A DNA stretch of 16,684 nucleotides, taken from assembly GCA_041584015.1 (NCBI GenBank), contig JBFHES010000079.1:1-16684 (forward strand), written 5' to 3'. A program made the translations under genes and the position numbers. Shown here piece by piece: positions 1 to 8,332 of this stretch. This DNA is from JBFHES01 sp041584015. Lineage in GTDB: Bacteria; Bacteroidota; Bacteroidia; Bacteroidales; M50B96. Numbering within the stretch: the stretch's first letter is position 1; each line of letters begins with the position of its first letter. The notes beneath the pieces are model-generated. The model was given only the letters and a program-made list of their open reading frames with translations, ran no database searches and was not told the origin of the DNA.

Positions 1-1
1 C

Positions 2-271
2 CACGAACTAAAACAAAAGCTCATTTATGTATTCGACTTTTTCTCAGAAAGAGGATTCTTCATTGAAATGGTTGAAATCTCAGAAGCCATAACCGGCATT
101 TCTTATCCACTTTGCGCTACCTCTATTGGTAATGCTCCGCAGCAATTAATGATTGGCGAAGAATTTACTGAAGAGCTTCCCCTTGCTGGCAACGAATGGG
201 AAGATGATGACGACATGGACGACATAACATTTGAGAACATTGATGACTTCGACGATTTTGAAGACTACTAG
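2..271 (+). CDS. pRiA4b ORF-3-like protein, C-terminal part
   Basis: This reading frame is open from the left edge of the window and ends at TAG 269-271, so only the last 89 codons are visible. The fragment begins HELKQKLIYVFDFFSER and continues through an FFIEMVEI stretch. It ends in a very acidic tail rich in Asp, Glu and Phe (about the last 25 residues). This matches my recollection of the Bacteroidota proteins annotated as plasmid pRiA4b ORF-3 family or IS1096 passenger TnpR-like, which often sit just upstream of miaA. Despite those names, nothing visible suggests transposition, and the function of the family is not known to me. The last bases overlap the start of miaA in another frame, which suggests translational coupling. 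The true start lies outside the window. Confidence 0.75.
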   Translation, partial: HELKQKLIYVFDFFSERGFFIEMVEISEAITGISYPLCATSIGNAPQQLMIGEEFTEELPLAGNEWEDDDDMDDITFENIDDFDDFEDY

Positions 272-1175
272 CCAAAAGATAAAAAACAACCTAATTGTAG
301 TTGTAGGCCCTACCGGCATTGGTAAAACAACAATGGCTATTAAGCTTGCTCAGCAATTTGAAACCGAAATCATTAGTGCAGATTCTCGTCAATTTTACCG
401 CGAACTTAAAATTGGAACGGCGGCACCTACAACCGATGAATTAGCAGCAGCACCACATCATCTAATTGGCAATATTTCCATCCACGATTACTACAATGTA
501 TTCATGTTTGAAACGGATGCCTTGCGTATTTCCTCAGAACTATTTCAAACAAAACAAAACGCCATAGTCGTTGGGGGATCAGGATTATATATCGATGCGC
601 TGTGCAATGGCATCGACGACATTCCTGACGTTGACGAAAAAACACGAAATGACCTTGTTGCAAGATTTGAGCGGGAAGGGATTGATGGTATTCGTTTTGA
701 CTTAAAGCGACTCGATCCTGAAAGCTATGCGCAGGTTGATTTAAAAAACCCAAAACGCATATTAAGAGCAGTTGAGGTAACACTTTCAACAGGTAAGCCC
801 TACTCCTCCTTTCGCACGAATCAGAAGAAGAAGCGTCCTTTCGAAATCACTAAGATTGCGCTGAACATGAACCGGCAAGAGCTATACAATCGCATTGACA
901 CAAGAGTAGATCAAATGATAAGTGAAGGCCTGGTGGAGGAAGTTCGATCGGTGTATGAGTTCAGAAAACTCAATGCTTTAAACACAGTTGGCTACAAAGA
1001 GCTTTTCGAACATTTTGATGGCAACTACGACCTAGACAGAGCCATCGAGCTCATTAAACGAAACTCGCGGCGATACGCCAAGCGTCAGCTTTCATGGTTT
1101 ACCCGTGACAAAAGCACGCATTGGTTTCAACCCGACGAGATCAATAAAATAATCGATCTGATTAATCAGCAATAA
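243..1175 (+). CDS. miaA: tRNA dimethylallyltransferase MiaA
   Basis: MiaA transfers a dimethylallyl group from DMAPP to N6 of adenosine 37 in tRNAs that read UNN codons. With the ATG at 243 the protein has 310 residues, the usual length. Visible motifs are the P-loop GPTGIGKT (residues 22-29), SADSRQFYREL with Asp47 (the DSxQ signature), VVGGSGLYIDAL (a GGxGLY variant), NPKRILRAVEV, NTVGYKELF and the C-terminal RRYAKRQLSWFTRD. The start is ambiguous. In-frame TTG codons at 231 and 258 are also possible, and all three lie inside the 3' end of the upstream gene or just before its stop. I chose the only ATG. The overlap with the upstream gene implies co-transcription. A weak terminator-like hairpin follows. 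Family assignment is secure; only the start is uncertain. Confidence 0.95.
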   Translation: MTSTILKTTSQKIKNNLIVVVGPTGIGKTTMAIKLAQQFETEIISADSRQFYRELKIGTAAPTTDELAAAPHHLIGNISIHDYYNVFMFETDALRISSELFQTKQNAIVVGGSGLYIDALCNGIDDIPDVDEKTRNDLVARFEREGIDGIRFDLKRLDPESYAQVDLKNPKRILRAVEVTLSTGKPYSSFRTNQKKKRPFEITKIALNMNRQELYNRIDTRVDQMISEGLVEEVRSVYEFRKLNALNTVGYKELFEHFDGNYDLDRAIELIKRNSRRYAKRQLSWFTRDKSTHWFQPDEINKIIDLINQQ

Positions 1176-1503
1176 AAAAGCAAGATCAATCTTGATGCTT
1201 ATCCAGCGTCTTTTTATTTTTCTTCGAAGTGACTACAAAAACACATGTACATTGCAAAATATCTACAGCTAAATCCTGATGTTCGGCACCACTCATCTTC
1301 AGAATTAGTAAGTCAATAGTCAATCATATCGAACATGCATTAACAGCAAAGATGTAAGTCATAAAGACAACATGCTTTATCTTAACAGCTAAAAGAGTTT
1401 TAAACGACTGTTTTACAGCTATTTCATTTTTGCAAAATTTTATCAGGTAAACCGCTATTTTTATTACTTTTACGGGCTAATTAAAACCAAAATAATTAGC
1501 ACA
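1176..1503. other. AT-rich gap between miaA and guaB
   Basis: The 328 bases contain no convincing gene on either strand. The first 50 bases hold the weak terminator-like hairpin listed separately. The rest is AT-rich and should contain the guaB promoter, but I could not place it well. Near-matches to the Bacteroidota -7 element TAnnTTTG are CATTTTTG (1425-1432), TATTTTTA (1456-1463) and TACTTTTA (1465-1472). None has a TTG at the expected distance upstream. I saw no fold resembling a purine riboswitch. Confidence 0.5.
1194..1221 (+). terminator. weak intrinsic terminator after miaA
   Basis: The arms GATGC (1194-1198) and GCGTC (1206-1210) can form a 5-bp stem (one G-T pair) with a 7-base loop. 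A T-rich tract, TTTTTATTTTT, follows directly at 1211-1221. An alternative hairpin just upstream (AAGAT 1182-1186 with ATCTT 1189-1193) may compete with it. The stem is short, so termination may be partial. Confidence 0.45.
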
Positions 1504-2973
1504 ATGTCATTGCTTTCTGATAAAATTATAGGTGAAGGATTAACCTTCGATGATGTATTATTAGTTCCACAGTATTCTGATATTCTTCCGCGCGAAGTAA
1601 AACTGGAAACCAAGTTCTCAAAGAACATCACCCTAAACATTCCAATTGTATCTGCTGCCATGGATACAGTAACCGAAGCAACTCTTGCAATTGCTATTGC
1701 ACGCGAAGGTGGAATAGGTGTTATTCATAAGAACATGACCATTGAGGAACAAGCTATTCAGGTAAAAAGAGTAAAACGTGCTGAAAATGGAATGATCTAC
1801 GAACCGATCACCATTAGAAAGGACGAAAGTGTTAGCGATGCCCTGCATCTTATGACAGCTAATAAAATTGGTGGAATTCCGGTTGTTGATAGAGACAAGC
1901 GCTTAATTGGAATTGTTACCAATCGCGATTTAAGATTCGAAGCAAACCTTTCGAAGAAGATCTCAGAGGTGATGACCTATAAAAACCTTGTAACAACACC
2001 TCAATACACCGATCTAAATCAGGCGGCAGAAATTCTGCAGCAGCACAAGATTGAGAAATTACCGGTTGTTGATGAGAATAACACACTACTTGGACTTATC
2101 ACCTATAAGGACATTACTAAGGCCAAAGACCGTCCTCACTCATGTAAAGATCAGCAAGGCAGACTGCGCGTTGCAGCAGCAGTAGGAATTGCCGCAGATA
2201 CGCTTGACCGTGTAAAAGCGCTCGTACAGGCTGGCGCCGATGCATTGATTATTGATACAGCCCATGGACATTCTGTAAATGTGATCAGGGTACTAAAGGC
2301 AGTAAAAAAGCAATATCCAGAGATTGACGTGGTTGTTGGAAACATTGGAACAGCTGAGGCTGCAAAAATGCTGGTTAAAAATGGTGCTGATGGTGTAAAA
2401 GTTGGTATCGGACCAGGTTCAATTTGTACCACTCGTGTTATTGCTGGTGTTGGTATGCCACAGCTAACTGCGGTTTTCCAGGTAGCTGAAGCTCTAAAAG
2501 GAACAGGAATACCGGTGATTGCTGACGGGGGAATTCGATACTCAGGTGATATTGTTAAAGCAATTGTTGCCGGCGGACATAGCGTGATGGCAGGATCGAT
2601 GTTTGCAGGAGTAGAAGAATCTCCTGGTGAGACAATTATTTACAATGGTCGTAAATTTAAATCGTACCGTGGAATGGGTTCTATAGAAGCTATGCAACAA
2701 GGATCTAAAGACAGGTACTTTCAGGACGTAGAAGACGACATAAGCAAATTAGTTCCTGAAGGAATCGCTGCTCGTGTTCCTTTTAAAGGAAACCTAAGCG
2801 AAGTAATATATCAAATGATTGGCGGTTTACGTGCAGGTATGGGCTATTGTGGAGCAGCTGACATTGAAACTCTTCAAAAAGGAAAGTTTGTTAGAATCAC
2901 TAATGCTGGTGTAACTGAAAGTCATCCACATGATGTAACAATTACGCGTGAAGCACCTAACTATAGCAGATAA
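1504..2973 (+). CDS. guaB: IMP dehydrogenase
   Basis: This cytoplasmic enzyme oxidises IMP to XMP with NAD+, the first committed step of GMP synthesis. The 489 residues match the family length. The TIM barrel is interrupted by a CBS-domain pair at about residues 97-208, the regulatory Bateman module that binds adenine or guanine nucleotides in other IMPDHs. The active-site loop GPGSICTTR carries the catalytic Cys308. Other signatures are LIIDTAHGHS, VVGNIGTAEAA, DGGIRYSGDI, the IMP-binding YRGMGS (from residue 388) and the mobile flap AARVPFKG with Arg424; Phe stands where Tyr is common. All expected catalytic parts are present, so it should be active. Only 36 bases separate it from the first exported isomerase gene downstream, so the two may share a transcript. 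Confidence 0.98.
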   Translation: MSLLSDKIIGEGLTFDDVLLVPQYSDILPREVKLETKFSKNITLNIPIVSAAMDTVTEATLAIAIAREGGIGVIHKNMTIEEQAIQVKRVKRAENGMIYEPITIRKDESVSDALHLMTANKIGGIPVVDRDKRLIGIVTNRDLRFEANLSKKISEVMTYKNLVTTPQYTDLNQAAEILQQHKIEKLPVVDENNTLLGLITYKDITKAKDRPHSCKDQQGRLRVAAAVGIAADTLDRVKALVQAGADALIIDTAHGHSVNVIRVLKAVKKQYPEIDVVVGNIGTAEAAKMLVKNGADGVKVGIGPGSICTTRVIAGVGMPQLTAVFQVAEALKGTGIPVIADGGIRYSGDIVKAIVAGGHSVMAGSMFAGVEESPGETIIYNGRKFKSYRGMGSIEAMQQGSKDRYFQDVEDDISKLVPEGIAARVPFKGNLSEVIYQMIGGLRAGMGYCGAADIETLQKGKFVRITNAGVTESHPHDVTITREAPNYSR

Positions 2974-3009
2974 TATCAGAAAAACATTTTCTAAGTAATT
3001 AGCAATAAA

Positions 3010-5037
3010 ATGAAAAAACTATTTGGAGTACTAACATTGGCCGCTCTTTTAATTAGCGTAAATCTGTTTGCTCAAACAGGCGGCGACGAAGTATTATTAA
3101 CCATCGATGGGAACAAAGTTACGAAAGGTGAATTTGTAAGAATTTACATGAAAAACAATTCCAAAGATCAGGTAATCGACCAAAAATCACTGGAAGAATA
3201 CCTGGAATTGTTTATCAATTTTAAGCTTAAAGTAAGCGAAGCTGTTTCACTTGGACTTGACACTACTGAGGCATTCACTACTGAACTGGCCGGATACCGT
3301 ACGCAATTAGCTAAACCATATTTGGTAAATCAGGAAGTAGACAATCAGTTAATTCACGAAGCATATGATCGTTTACAGTATGATGTAAAAGCAAGTCATA
3401 TTTTATTAAAACTAGATAAGAATGCTGCACCTGCCGATACTTTCCGCGTGTACAACAAGCTGATGAGTATTAAGAAGCGAATTGCAAAAGGAGCTTCTTT
3501 TAATGAGCAAGCAAAAAAATATTCAGAAGATCCTTCCGCAGCAAACAACGGAGGAAACCTTGGCTACTTTACGGGTTTCCAAATGGTGTATCCATTCGAG
3601 ACTGCCGCTTACTCAACACCAGTTGGAGAGGTTTCTGATCCGGTAAGAACACGTTTTGGCTATCATCTTGTGAAAGTTGAAGATAAGCGCAAAGCGTCTG
3701 GCAAAGTGCGTGTTGCTCACATTATGGTTGCCGTACCAGAGAATGCCGATGCTGATGCTATAACAAAGGCAAATGCAAAAATCAACAACATATACAATCA
3801 GCTTTTAGCACGCGAAACTACCTTCGAGAAAATGGCTCGCCAATTTTCCGACGACAAAGCTTCTGCTGCAAGAGGCGGAGAACTTCCGGTTTTTGGAACA
3901 GGGAAAATGGTTCCTGAGTTTGAGGCAGCAGCCTTTGCTCTTGAAAAAGAAAACAGCGTTTCAAAGCCCGTTAAAACAGCCTATGGCTTTCATATTATTA
4001 AACTTTTGGAAAAGCAAGGAATTGAGTCATTCGACGAAATGAAGAATGAATTGAAATCAAGAATACAAAGAGATTCACGCGCAGGAAAAAGCAAAGAAGC
4101 ACTTATCAATCAGTTAAAAAAGGAATATCATTTTAAACAAAATGATAAGATTGCTGGAGCATATCACAAATATGTAACAGATTCTATTCTTATTGGAACA
4201 TGGGATGGAGTAAGCGCCGCCGATCGCAAAGATGTTTTATTCACATTAAACGGTGTTCAATTTCTCGAAAATGATTTCACTGAATACCTGCTATCAAAAA
4301 AGGTAAAATCTCCTAACTCAACAATTAAAGCTGCTGTTGCTACAGCTTATAATGTGTGGGTAGACGATCAGATACTGGCCTACGAAGACAGTCAATTGGA
4401 GCAGAAATATCCGGATTTCAGATACCTGATGAATGAATACCACGATGGGATTTTATTATTCGAATTATCTGATCGCATGGTTTGGACCAAAGCCGTGAAA
4501 GACACAGTTGGATTGCAAAAATATTACGACGAGCATAAATCAGAGTTCATGTGGGACAAAAGATTGGATGTATCAATTTATACTTTAAACGAAAAAATCG
4601 ACACCGTTCCTGGCGTTGTTAATAGGTTTGTTGCCCCAAATGCTAAAGCTCTTAAGAAGATTAGAAAGGTAGCTGCAAAAAGATCAAAAAAAGGATACGA
4701 TGCTGAGCAGACAGAAGCACTAATGAATGCTGTGTTTGAGAAATACGGATCGAACTACAATGTTACAATTGAAGATGAACTATTTGAAAAGGATGATCAT
4801 TACCTAATTGAGCGACTTGCATGGGAGAAAGGTATATCAGAAAACTTTAAAGAAAATGGTGAGCTGATTTTTGTAAACGTAAACAAGGCCTTAGAGCCAC
4901 AACCTAAAGCTTTAAAAGAAGTGAAGGGCTTGATAACGGCAGATTACCAAAACTCACTTGAAGCCCAATGGGTGGAAGAATTGAGAGCAAAATACAAAGT
5001 TGAAGTAAACAAGGAAGTTCTGAAATCTATTAAATAA
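3010..5037 (+). CDS. exported peptidylprolyl isomerase with two parvulin domains
   Basis: This is a 675-residue envelope folding factor. The N-terminus has a clear signal peptide (KK, a hydrophobic core, then NLFAQ before TGG at about residue 22). An N-terminal helical region (about 25-125) resembles the SurA/PpiD chaperone part. Two PpiC-type parvulin domains follow, at about 128-227 (SHILLKL, NNGGNLGYFTGFQMV, GYHLVKVEDKR with His219) and 235-335 (AHIMVAVP, ARGGELPVFGTGKMVPEF, GFHIIKLLE with His328). Both keep the two histidines expected in active parvulins. Residues about 340-675 form a charged, likely helical region with no recognisable domain. It probably acts in the periplasm on outer-membrane or secreted proteins. 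It lies 8 bases before the lipoprotein gene and clusters with SurA, which supports that role. The gene symbol is uncertain, so I leave it blank. Confidence 0.9.
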   Translation: MKKLFGVLTLAALLISVNLFAQTGGDEVLLTIDGNKVTKGEFVRIYMKNNSKDQVIDQKSLEEYLELFINFKLKVSEAVSLGLDTTEAFTTELAGYRTQLAKPYLVNQEVDNQLIHEAYDRLQYDVKASHILLKLDKNAAPADTFRVYNKLMSIKKRIAKGASFNEQAKKYSEDPSAANNGGNLGYFTGFQMVYPFETAAYSTPVGEVSDPVRTRFGYHLVKVEDKRKASGKVRVAHIMVAVPENADADAITKANAKINNIYNQLLARETTFEKMARQFSDDKASAARGGELPVFGTGKMVPEFEAAAFALEKENSVSKPVKTAYGFHIIKLLEKQGIESFDEMKNELKSRIQRDSRAGKSKEALINQLKKEYHFKQNDKIAGAYHKYVTDSILIGTWDGVSAADRKDVLFTLNGVQFLENDFTEYLLSKKVKSPNSTIKAAVATAYNVWVDDQILAYEDSQLEQKYPDFRYLMNEYHDGILLFELSDRMVWTKAVKDTVGLQKYYDEHKSEFMWDKRLDVSIYTLNEKIDTVPGVVNRFVAPNAKALKKIRKVAAKRSKKGYDAEQTEALMNAVFEKYGSNYNVTIEDELFEKDDHYLIERLAWEKGISENFKENGELIFVNVNKALEPQPKALKEVKGLITADYQNSLEAQWVEELRAKYKVEVNKEVLKSIK

Positions 5038-5045
5038 AATTATTC

Positions 5046-5906
5046 TTGAAGGTTTTCATTTACATATTTCTTGGTATTATTGGCGCTGCAAGCATTCATA
5101 GTTGCAAGCCTGCTGATTCGTCGAACGATGAAGTATTAGTAGCGACCGTGTTTGATGCTGAATTGTATTTAAGTGATATAAGCGAACTTATTCCAGATCA
5201 ACTATCATTTAATGATTCAGTGCAGACAGCTCAGACTATCATTAACAAATGGATAACCAGACAGATTAAGCTGAATAAGGCAGAGACTTACCTTACTCCA
5301 GACGAAAAGGAACTTGAACAAAAGCTTGAAGAGTACCGCTCCTCATTATTGATTTACAAATATGAGCAGCAACTTATTTATCAGAATTTAGATACTTTAA
5401 TAACCGCTGAAGATATTGCCGAGTATTACCGTAAATTCTCAAAGGAGTTCATTCTTCAGAAAAATGCAGTTAAGGCTATTTACTGCAAGTTCCCTTCAGA
5501 TTCGCCAAACTTCTACCGCTTTAAGCGATGGATGCGTAGTTTTAAAGAAAATGATATGGCAGACATTGAAGATTATGCCAGTGAGTTCGGCGAGCTCTAC
5601 CAGAATTTCAATATGGATTGGGTCTACTTAAGCGACATTATTAAATATATTCCAAACCAATTGGTAAACGTCGAACGGTTTATTGCACAAAACGAAATTG
5701 ATGAATTAAACGACGGAGTAAACATTCATTTACTAAAAATTGTAGACCACAAACTAAAAGGAGACATTGCACCGTTAATGCTTGTTGAAAGTAATATTCG
5801 GAATATTATTCTCAATAAAAGAAAATTAACATTGATCAGAGAACTTGAAGAGCAAGCTTTCAATGAAGCAATGAACAATAACAAAGTGGAAATTTATAAG
5901 CTTTAA
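5046..5906 (+). CDS. lipoprotein with degenerate parvulin-like region
   Basis: This 286-residue protein starts with TTG at 5046. No ATG or GTG is available: the same frame has a stop at 5031-5033, and the next residues already form the signal sequence. The N-terminus MKVFIYIFLGIIGAAS leads to IHSC, a plausible lipobox with the lipidated Cys at residue 20, so it should be a membrane-anchored lipoprotein. The middle is Glu/Lys-rich and likely helical, like SurA N-terminal regions. The C-terminal half keeps the outline of a parvulin domain (VKAIYCKF, then IHLLKIVDHKLKGDIAPL). It lacks the GG-x-LG motif and the usual G-[YF]-H ending, so isomerase activity is doubtful. It lies between two clear parvulin proteins with gaps of 8 and 6 bases, which argues for a co-chaperone role. 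That role is inferred. Confidence 0.8.
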   Translation: MKVFIYIFLGIIGAASIHSCKPADSSNDEVLVATVFDAELYLSDISELIPDQLSFNDSVQTAQTIINKWITRQIKLNKAETYLTPDEKELEQKLEEYRSSLLIYKYEQQLIYQNLDTLITAEDIAEYYRKFSKEFILQKNAVKAIYCKFPSDSPNFYRFKRWMRSFKENDMADIEDYASEFGELYQNFNMDWVYLSDIIKYIPNQLVNVERFIAQNEIDELNDGVNIHLLKIVDHKLKGDIAPLMLVESNIRNIILNKRKLTLIRELEEQAFNEAMNNNKVEIYKL

Positions 5907-5912
5907 GCACCT

Positions 5913-7256
5913 ATGATAAAAAAAGCAAGCATGCTGATAATTTCAGCTATTCTAAGCCTTACGGTATTTGCACAAGACAAAGTAATTGACCAGGTTGTAG
6001 CTGTAGTTGGTGGAAACATAATTCTTCAATCAGACATTGAAGAGCAATACCTGCAAGCAATTGCCCAAGGTGTTGATTACGATGGCGACCTAAAATGCCA
6101 AATCTTCGAAGATTTGATGTATCAAAAGCTTTTGTTGAATCAAGCGATTATCGACAGTGTTGAAGTGACTGACAATGAAGTAGAGCAACGTCTGGAGAGC
6201 AGACTAGGTATGATGATTAGTCAGATTGGATCTGAGCAGGCTTTGGAAGAATATTTTAGCAGATCGATTGTTGAGATTAAGCAAGACCTACGCGAAATGC
6301 TTAGAGATCAATTGTTGACTCAAAAAATGCAATCGAACATTACACAAGATATAAAAATCACCCCGTCAGAAGTCCGTAAATTTTTCAAAAACATTCATCA
6401 GGACAGTATTCCGCTGGTTAACTCAGAAGTGGAAATGGCTGAAATCATGGTAAAACCAAAGATCAGAGCTGAGGAAATAGAAAAAGTAAAAGAGAAATTA
6501 AATGGCTTTTTAGAACGTGTTAAAAGTGGCGACAAATTCTCAACCTTAGCAGTATTATACTCTGAGGATCCAGGTTCGGCAAAAGGTGGCGGCGAGCTGG
6601 GTTATATTTCGAGAACCGATTTAGTACCAGAATTTGCGGCAGTAGCTTTTAACCTAACAGAACCAAATGAGGTTTCTAAAATTGTTGAAACAGAATTCGG
6701 CTTTCATATCATTCAGCTGATCGACAGAAAAGGTGAACGAATTAATGTGAGACACATTCTTCTCTCACCAAAAATCTCATACGAAGAAAAGCAACGCACA
6801 ATTAATTTATTGGACAGCGTTGCCAACGAGATTAGAAGTGGTGCAATAAGCTTTAGCGATGCAGCAAAGAAATACTCAGACGATGAAGCATCAAAAGATG
6901 GTGGCGGTTTAATTATGAACCCGCGAACAGGGACATCGAGTTTTGAAACTGATGAGATTGACCGTTTTCTTTATTATGCAATTAAAGATTTAAAAGTAAA
7001 CGAGATTAGCGACCCTGTTGAAAGCAAAGACGAAAGGAACAAGACAATATACAAACTCGTAAAGCTAAAAAACAGAACAGAAGCTCACGAAGCAAATCTT
7101 AAGCAAGATTACCAATTTATTCAAAAAGTGGCGCTTGCCCAAAAACAAGATAAAGCCATTGATAGTTGGACAAAAAATAAGCAAAAGCAAACCTATGTTA
7201 AGATCAACGGATCTTACAGAAATTGTCCTTTCAATTACAAAGGTTGGCTGGAATAA
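5913..7256 (+). CDS. surA: SurA-type periplasmic chaperone and peptidylprolyl isomerase
   Basis: SurA escorts unfolded outer-membrane proteins across the periplasm to the BAM complex. The 447 residues follow the SurA plan: a signal peptide ending VFAQ at about residue 21, then the N-terminal region beginning VIDQVVAVVGGNIILQSDIE, a SurA hallmark. Two parvulin domains follow at about 173-272 and 278-390. Domain 1 has GGGELGY and GFHIIQLID with His265. Domain 2 begins RHILLSPK (His281) and has GGGLIMNPRTG. Its final strand reads KTIYKLVKL without the usual histidine, so domain 2 may be inactive or structural. The gene follows the lipoprotein gene by 6 bases and precedes the MoxR gene by 27, forming one operon. 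The family call is secure; the symbol follows the E. coli protein. Confidence 0.92.
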   Translation: MIKKASMLIISAILSLTVFAQDKVIDQVVAVVGGNIILQSDIEEQYLQAIAQGVDYDGDLKCQIFEDLMYQKLLLNQAIIDSVEVTDNEVEQRLESRLGMMISQIGSEQALEEYFSRSIVEIKQDLREMLRDQLLTQKMQSNITQDIKITPSEVRKFFKNIHQDSIPLVNSEVEMAEIMVKPKIRAEEIEKVKEKLNGFLERVKSGDKFSTLAVLYSEDPGSAKGGGELGYISRTDLVPEFAAVAFNLTEPNEVSKIVETEFGFHIIQLIDRKGERINVRHILLSPKISYEEKQRTINLLDSVANEIRSGAISFSDAAKKYSDDEASKDGGGLIMNPRTGTSSFETDEIDRFLYYAIKDLKVNEISDPVESKDERNKTIYKLVKLKNRTEAHEANLKQDYQFIQKVALAQKQDKAIDSWTKNKQKQTYVKINGSYRNCPFNYKGWLE

Positions 7257-7283
7257 TTAGAACAACTGAAATACTTTCAATAC

Positions 7284-8252
7284 ATGAAGTTTAAAAGTGA
7301 TGTTGAGGCGGTTGATGCTCTTAAGCAATCGTACGAAAAATTAACAAACGAAATAGGCAAGGTCATCTACGGACAAGATCAGGTCATTAAAGAAGTATTA
7401 ATTTCAATCTTTAGCCAGGGGCACTGCCTACTAGTTGGAGTCCCAGGACTGGCTAAAACCTTGCTGGTAAACACCATTGCCCAATGTCTGGGTTTACAAT
7501 ACAAACGCATTCAGTTCACGCCGGACCTAATGCCGTCTGATATTATTGGTACTGAAATTCTTGATGAAGACCGACGTTTTAAATTTGTAAAAGGACCTTT
7601 ATTTGCAAATATTTTGCTTGCAGATGAGATTAACCGAACACCTCCAAAAACACAGGCAGCCTTACTTGAGGCCATGCAGGAAAAATCGGTAACAGCGGCC
7701 GGAACATCGTACAAGCTAGATGAACCATTCTTCGTTCTTGCGACACAAAACCCAATTGAACAGGAAGGTACTTATCCCCTGCCTGAAGCGCAGCTCGACC
7801 GATTTATGTTTAACATCTGGTTAGATTATCCTGACTTAAAAGATGAGCTTACCATTGTTAAAAACACTACTTCAAATATTAAAGCAGAAGCACAAAATGT
7901 GATTTCAGGTGAAGAGATCCTATTCTTTCAGCAACTGATTCGGAAGATTCCAGTGAACGATAGTGTAATGGAGTATGCGGTTAAATTAGCATCTAAAACC
8001 AGACCCGGAACTGAGTTAGCAACCGAAACCGTAAATAAGTATTTACAATGGGGAGCTGGACCAAGAGCTAGTCAGTTTTTAATTGTTGGTGCCAAAACAC
8101 ATGCTGTTTTAAATGGCAAGTACTCGCCAGACATTGAAGATGTACAGGCTGTTGCCAAACCAATTCTACGCCATAGAATCGTAAAGAATTATAAGGCCGA
8201 TGCGGAAGGCATTACCATTGAGAATATTATTGAAGATTTGATGAAAAACTAA
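7284..8252 (+). CDS. MoxR-family AAA+ ATPase
   Basis: MoxR proteins are cytoplasmic AAA+ ATPases thought to act as chaperones that mature or activate partner complexes, usually together with VWA-domain proteins. The 322 residues show Walker A GVPGLAKT (52-59), Walker B LLADEINR with Asp114 and Glu115, TPPKTQAALLEAMQE, sensor 1 ATQNPIEQEG with Asn156, LPEAQLDRF with the likely arginine finger, and the C-terminal GPRASQ with Arg261. All ATPase parts are present. It lies 27 bases after surA and ends before a strong terminator. Within the window there is no DUF58 or VWA partner gene, which usually follows moxR. The pairing with parvulin chaperones suggests an envelope role, but this is inferred from position only. 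Confidence 0.93.
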   Translation: MKFKSDVEAVDALKQSYEKLTNEIGKVIYGQDQVIKEVLISIFSQGHCLLVGVPGLAKTLLVNTIAQCLGLQYKRIQFTPDLMPSDIIGTEILDEDRRFKFVKGPLFANILLADEINRTPPKTQAALLEAMQEKSVTAAGTSYKLDEPFFVLATQNPIEQEGTYPLPEAQLDRFMFNIWLDYPDLKDELTIVKNTTSNIKAEAQNVISGEEILFFQQLIRKIPVNDSVMEYAVKLASKTRPGTELATETVNKYLQWGAGPRASQFLIVGAKTHAVLNGKYSPDIEDVQAVAKPILRHRIVKNYKADAEGITIENIIEDLMKN

Positions 8253-8272
8253 TCAAATAGAAAATATAGAAC

Positions 8273-8312
8273 AAGAGCCTGATATTGCCCATACTATATT
8301 TGGCTCTTTTTT
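8273..8312 (+). terminator. intrinsic terminator after the moxR gene
   Basis: AAGAGCC (8273-8279) pairs perfectly with GGCTCTT (8302-8308), and an inner stem GATAT/ATATT extends it across a T-T mismatch. A T run follows to 8312. It closes the chaperone-moxR operon and leaves only about 20 bases before the next start, so the OstA-like gene may depend on read-through or on a promoter inside this short gap. Confidence 0.8.
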
Positions 8313-8332
8313 ATTAGATACTTGTACATAAA

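Noticed and set aside
502..789. 95-residue open frame on the minus strand inside miaA
   Set aside because: It lies fully antisense to a well-conserved gene and shows no recognisable domain.
1176..1503. Purine riboswitch before guaB
   Set aside because: I could not find the conserved three-way junction or loop-loop elements; the gap is plain AT-rich DNA.
2151..2432. 93-residue open frame on the minus strand inside guaB
   Set aside because: Antisense shadow of the conserved IMPDH core, with Ser/Thr/Ala-rich composition typical of such shadows.
5416..5631. 71-residue plus-strand frame inside the lipoprotein gene
   Set aside because: Another frame fully inside a gene with a clear lipoprotein signal; its composition is unlike a real protein.
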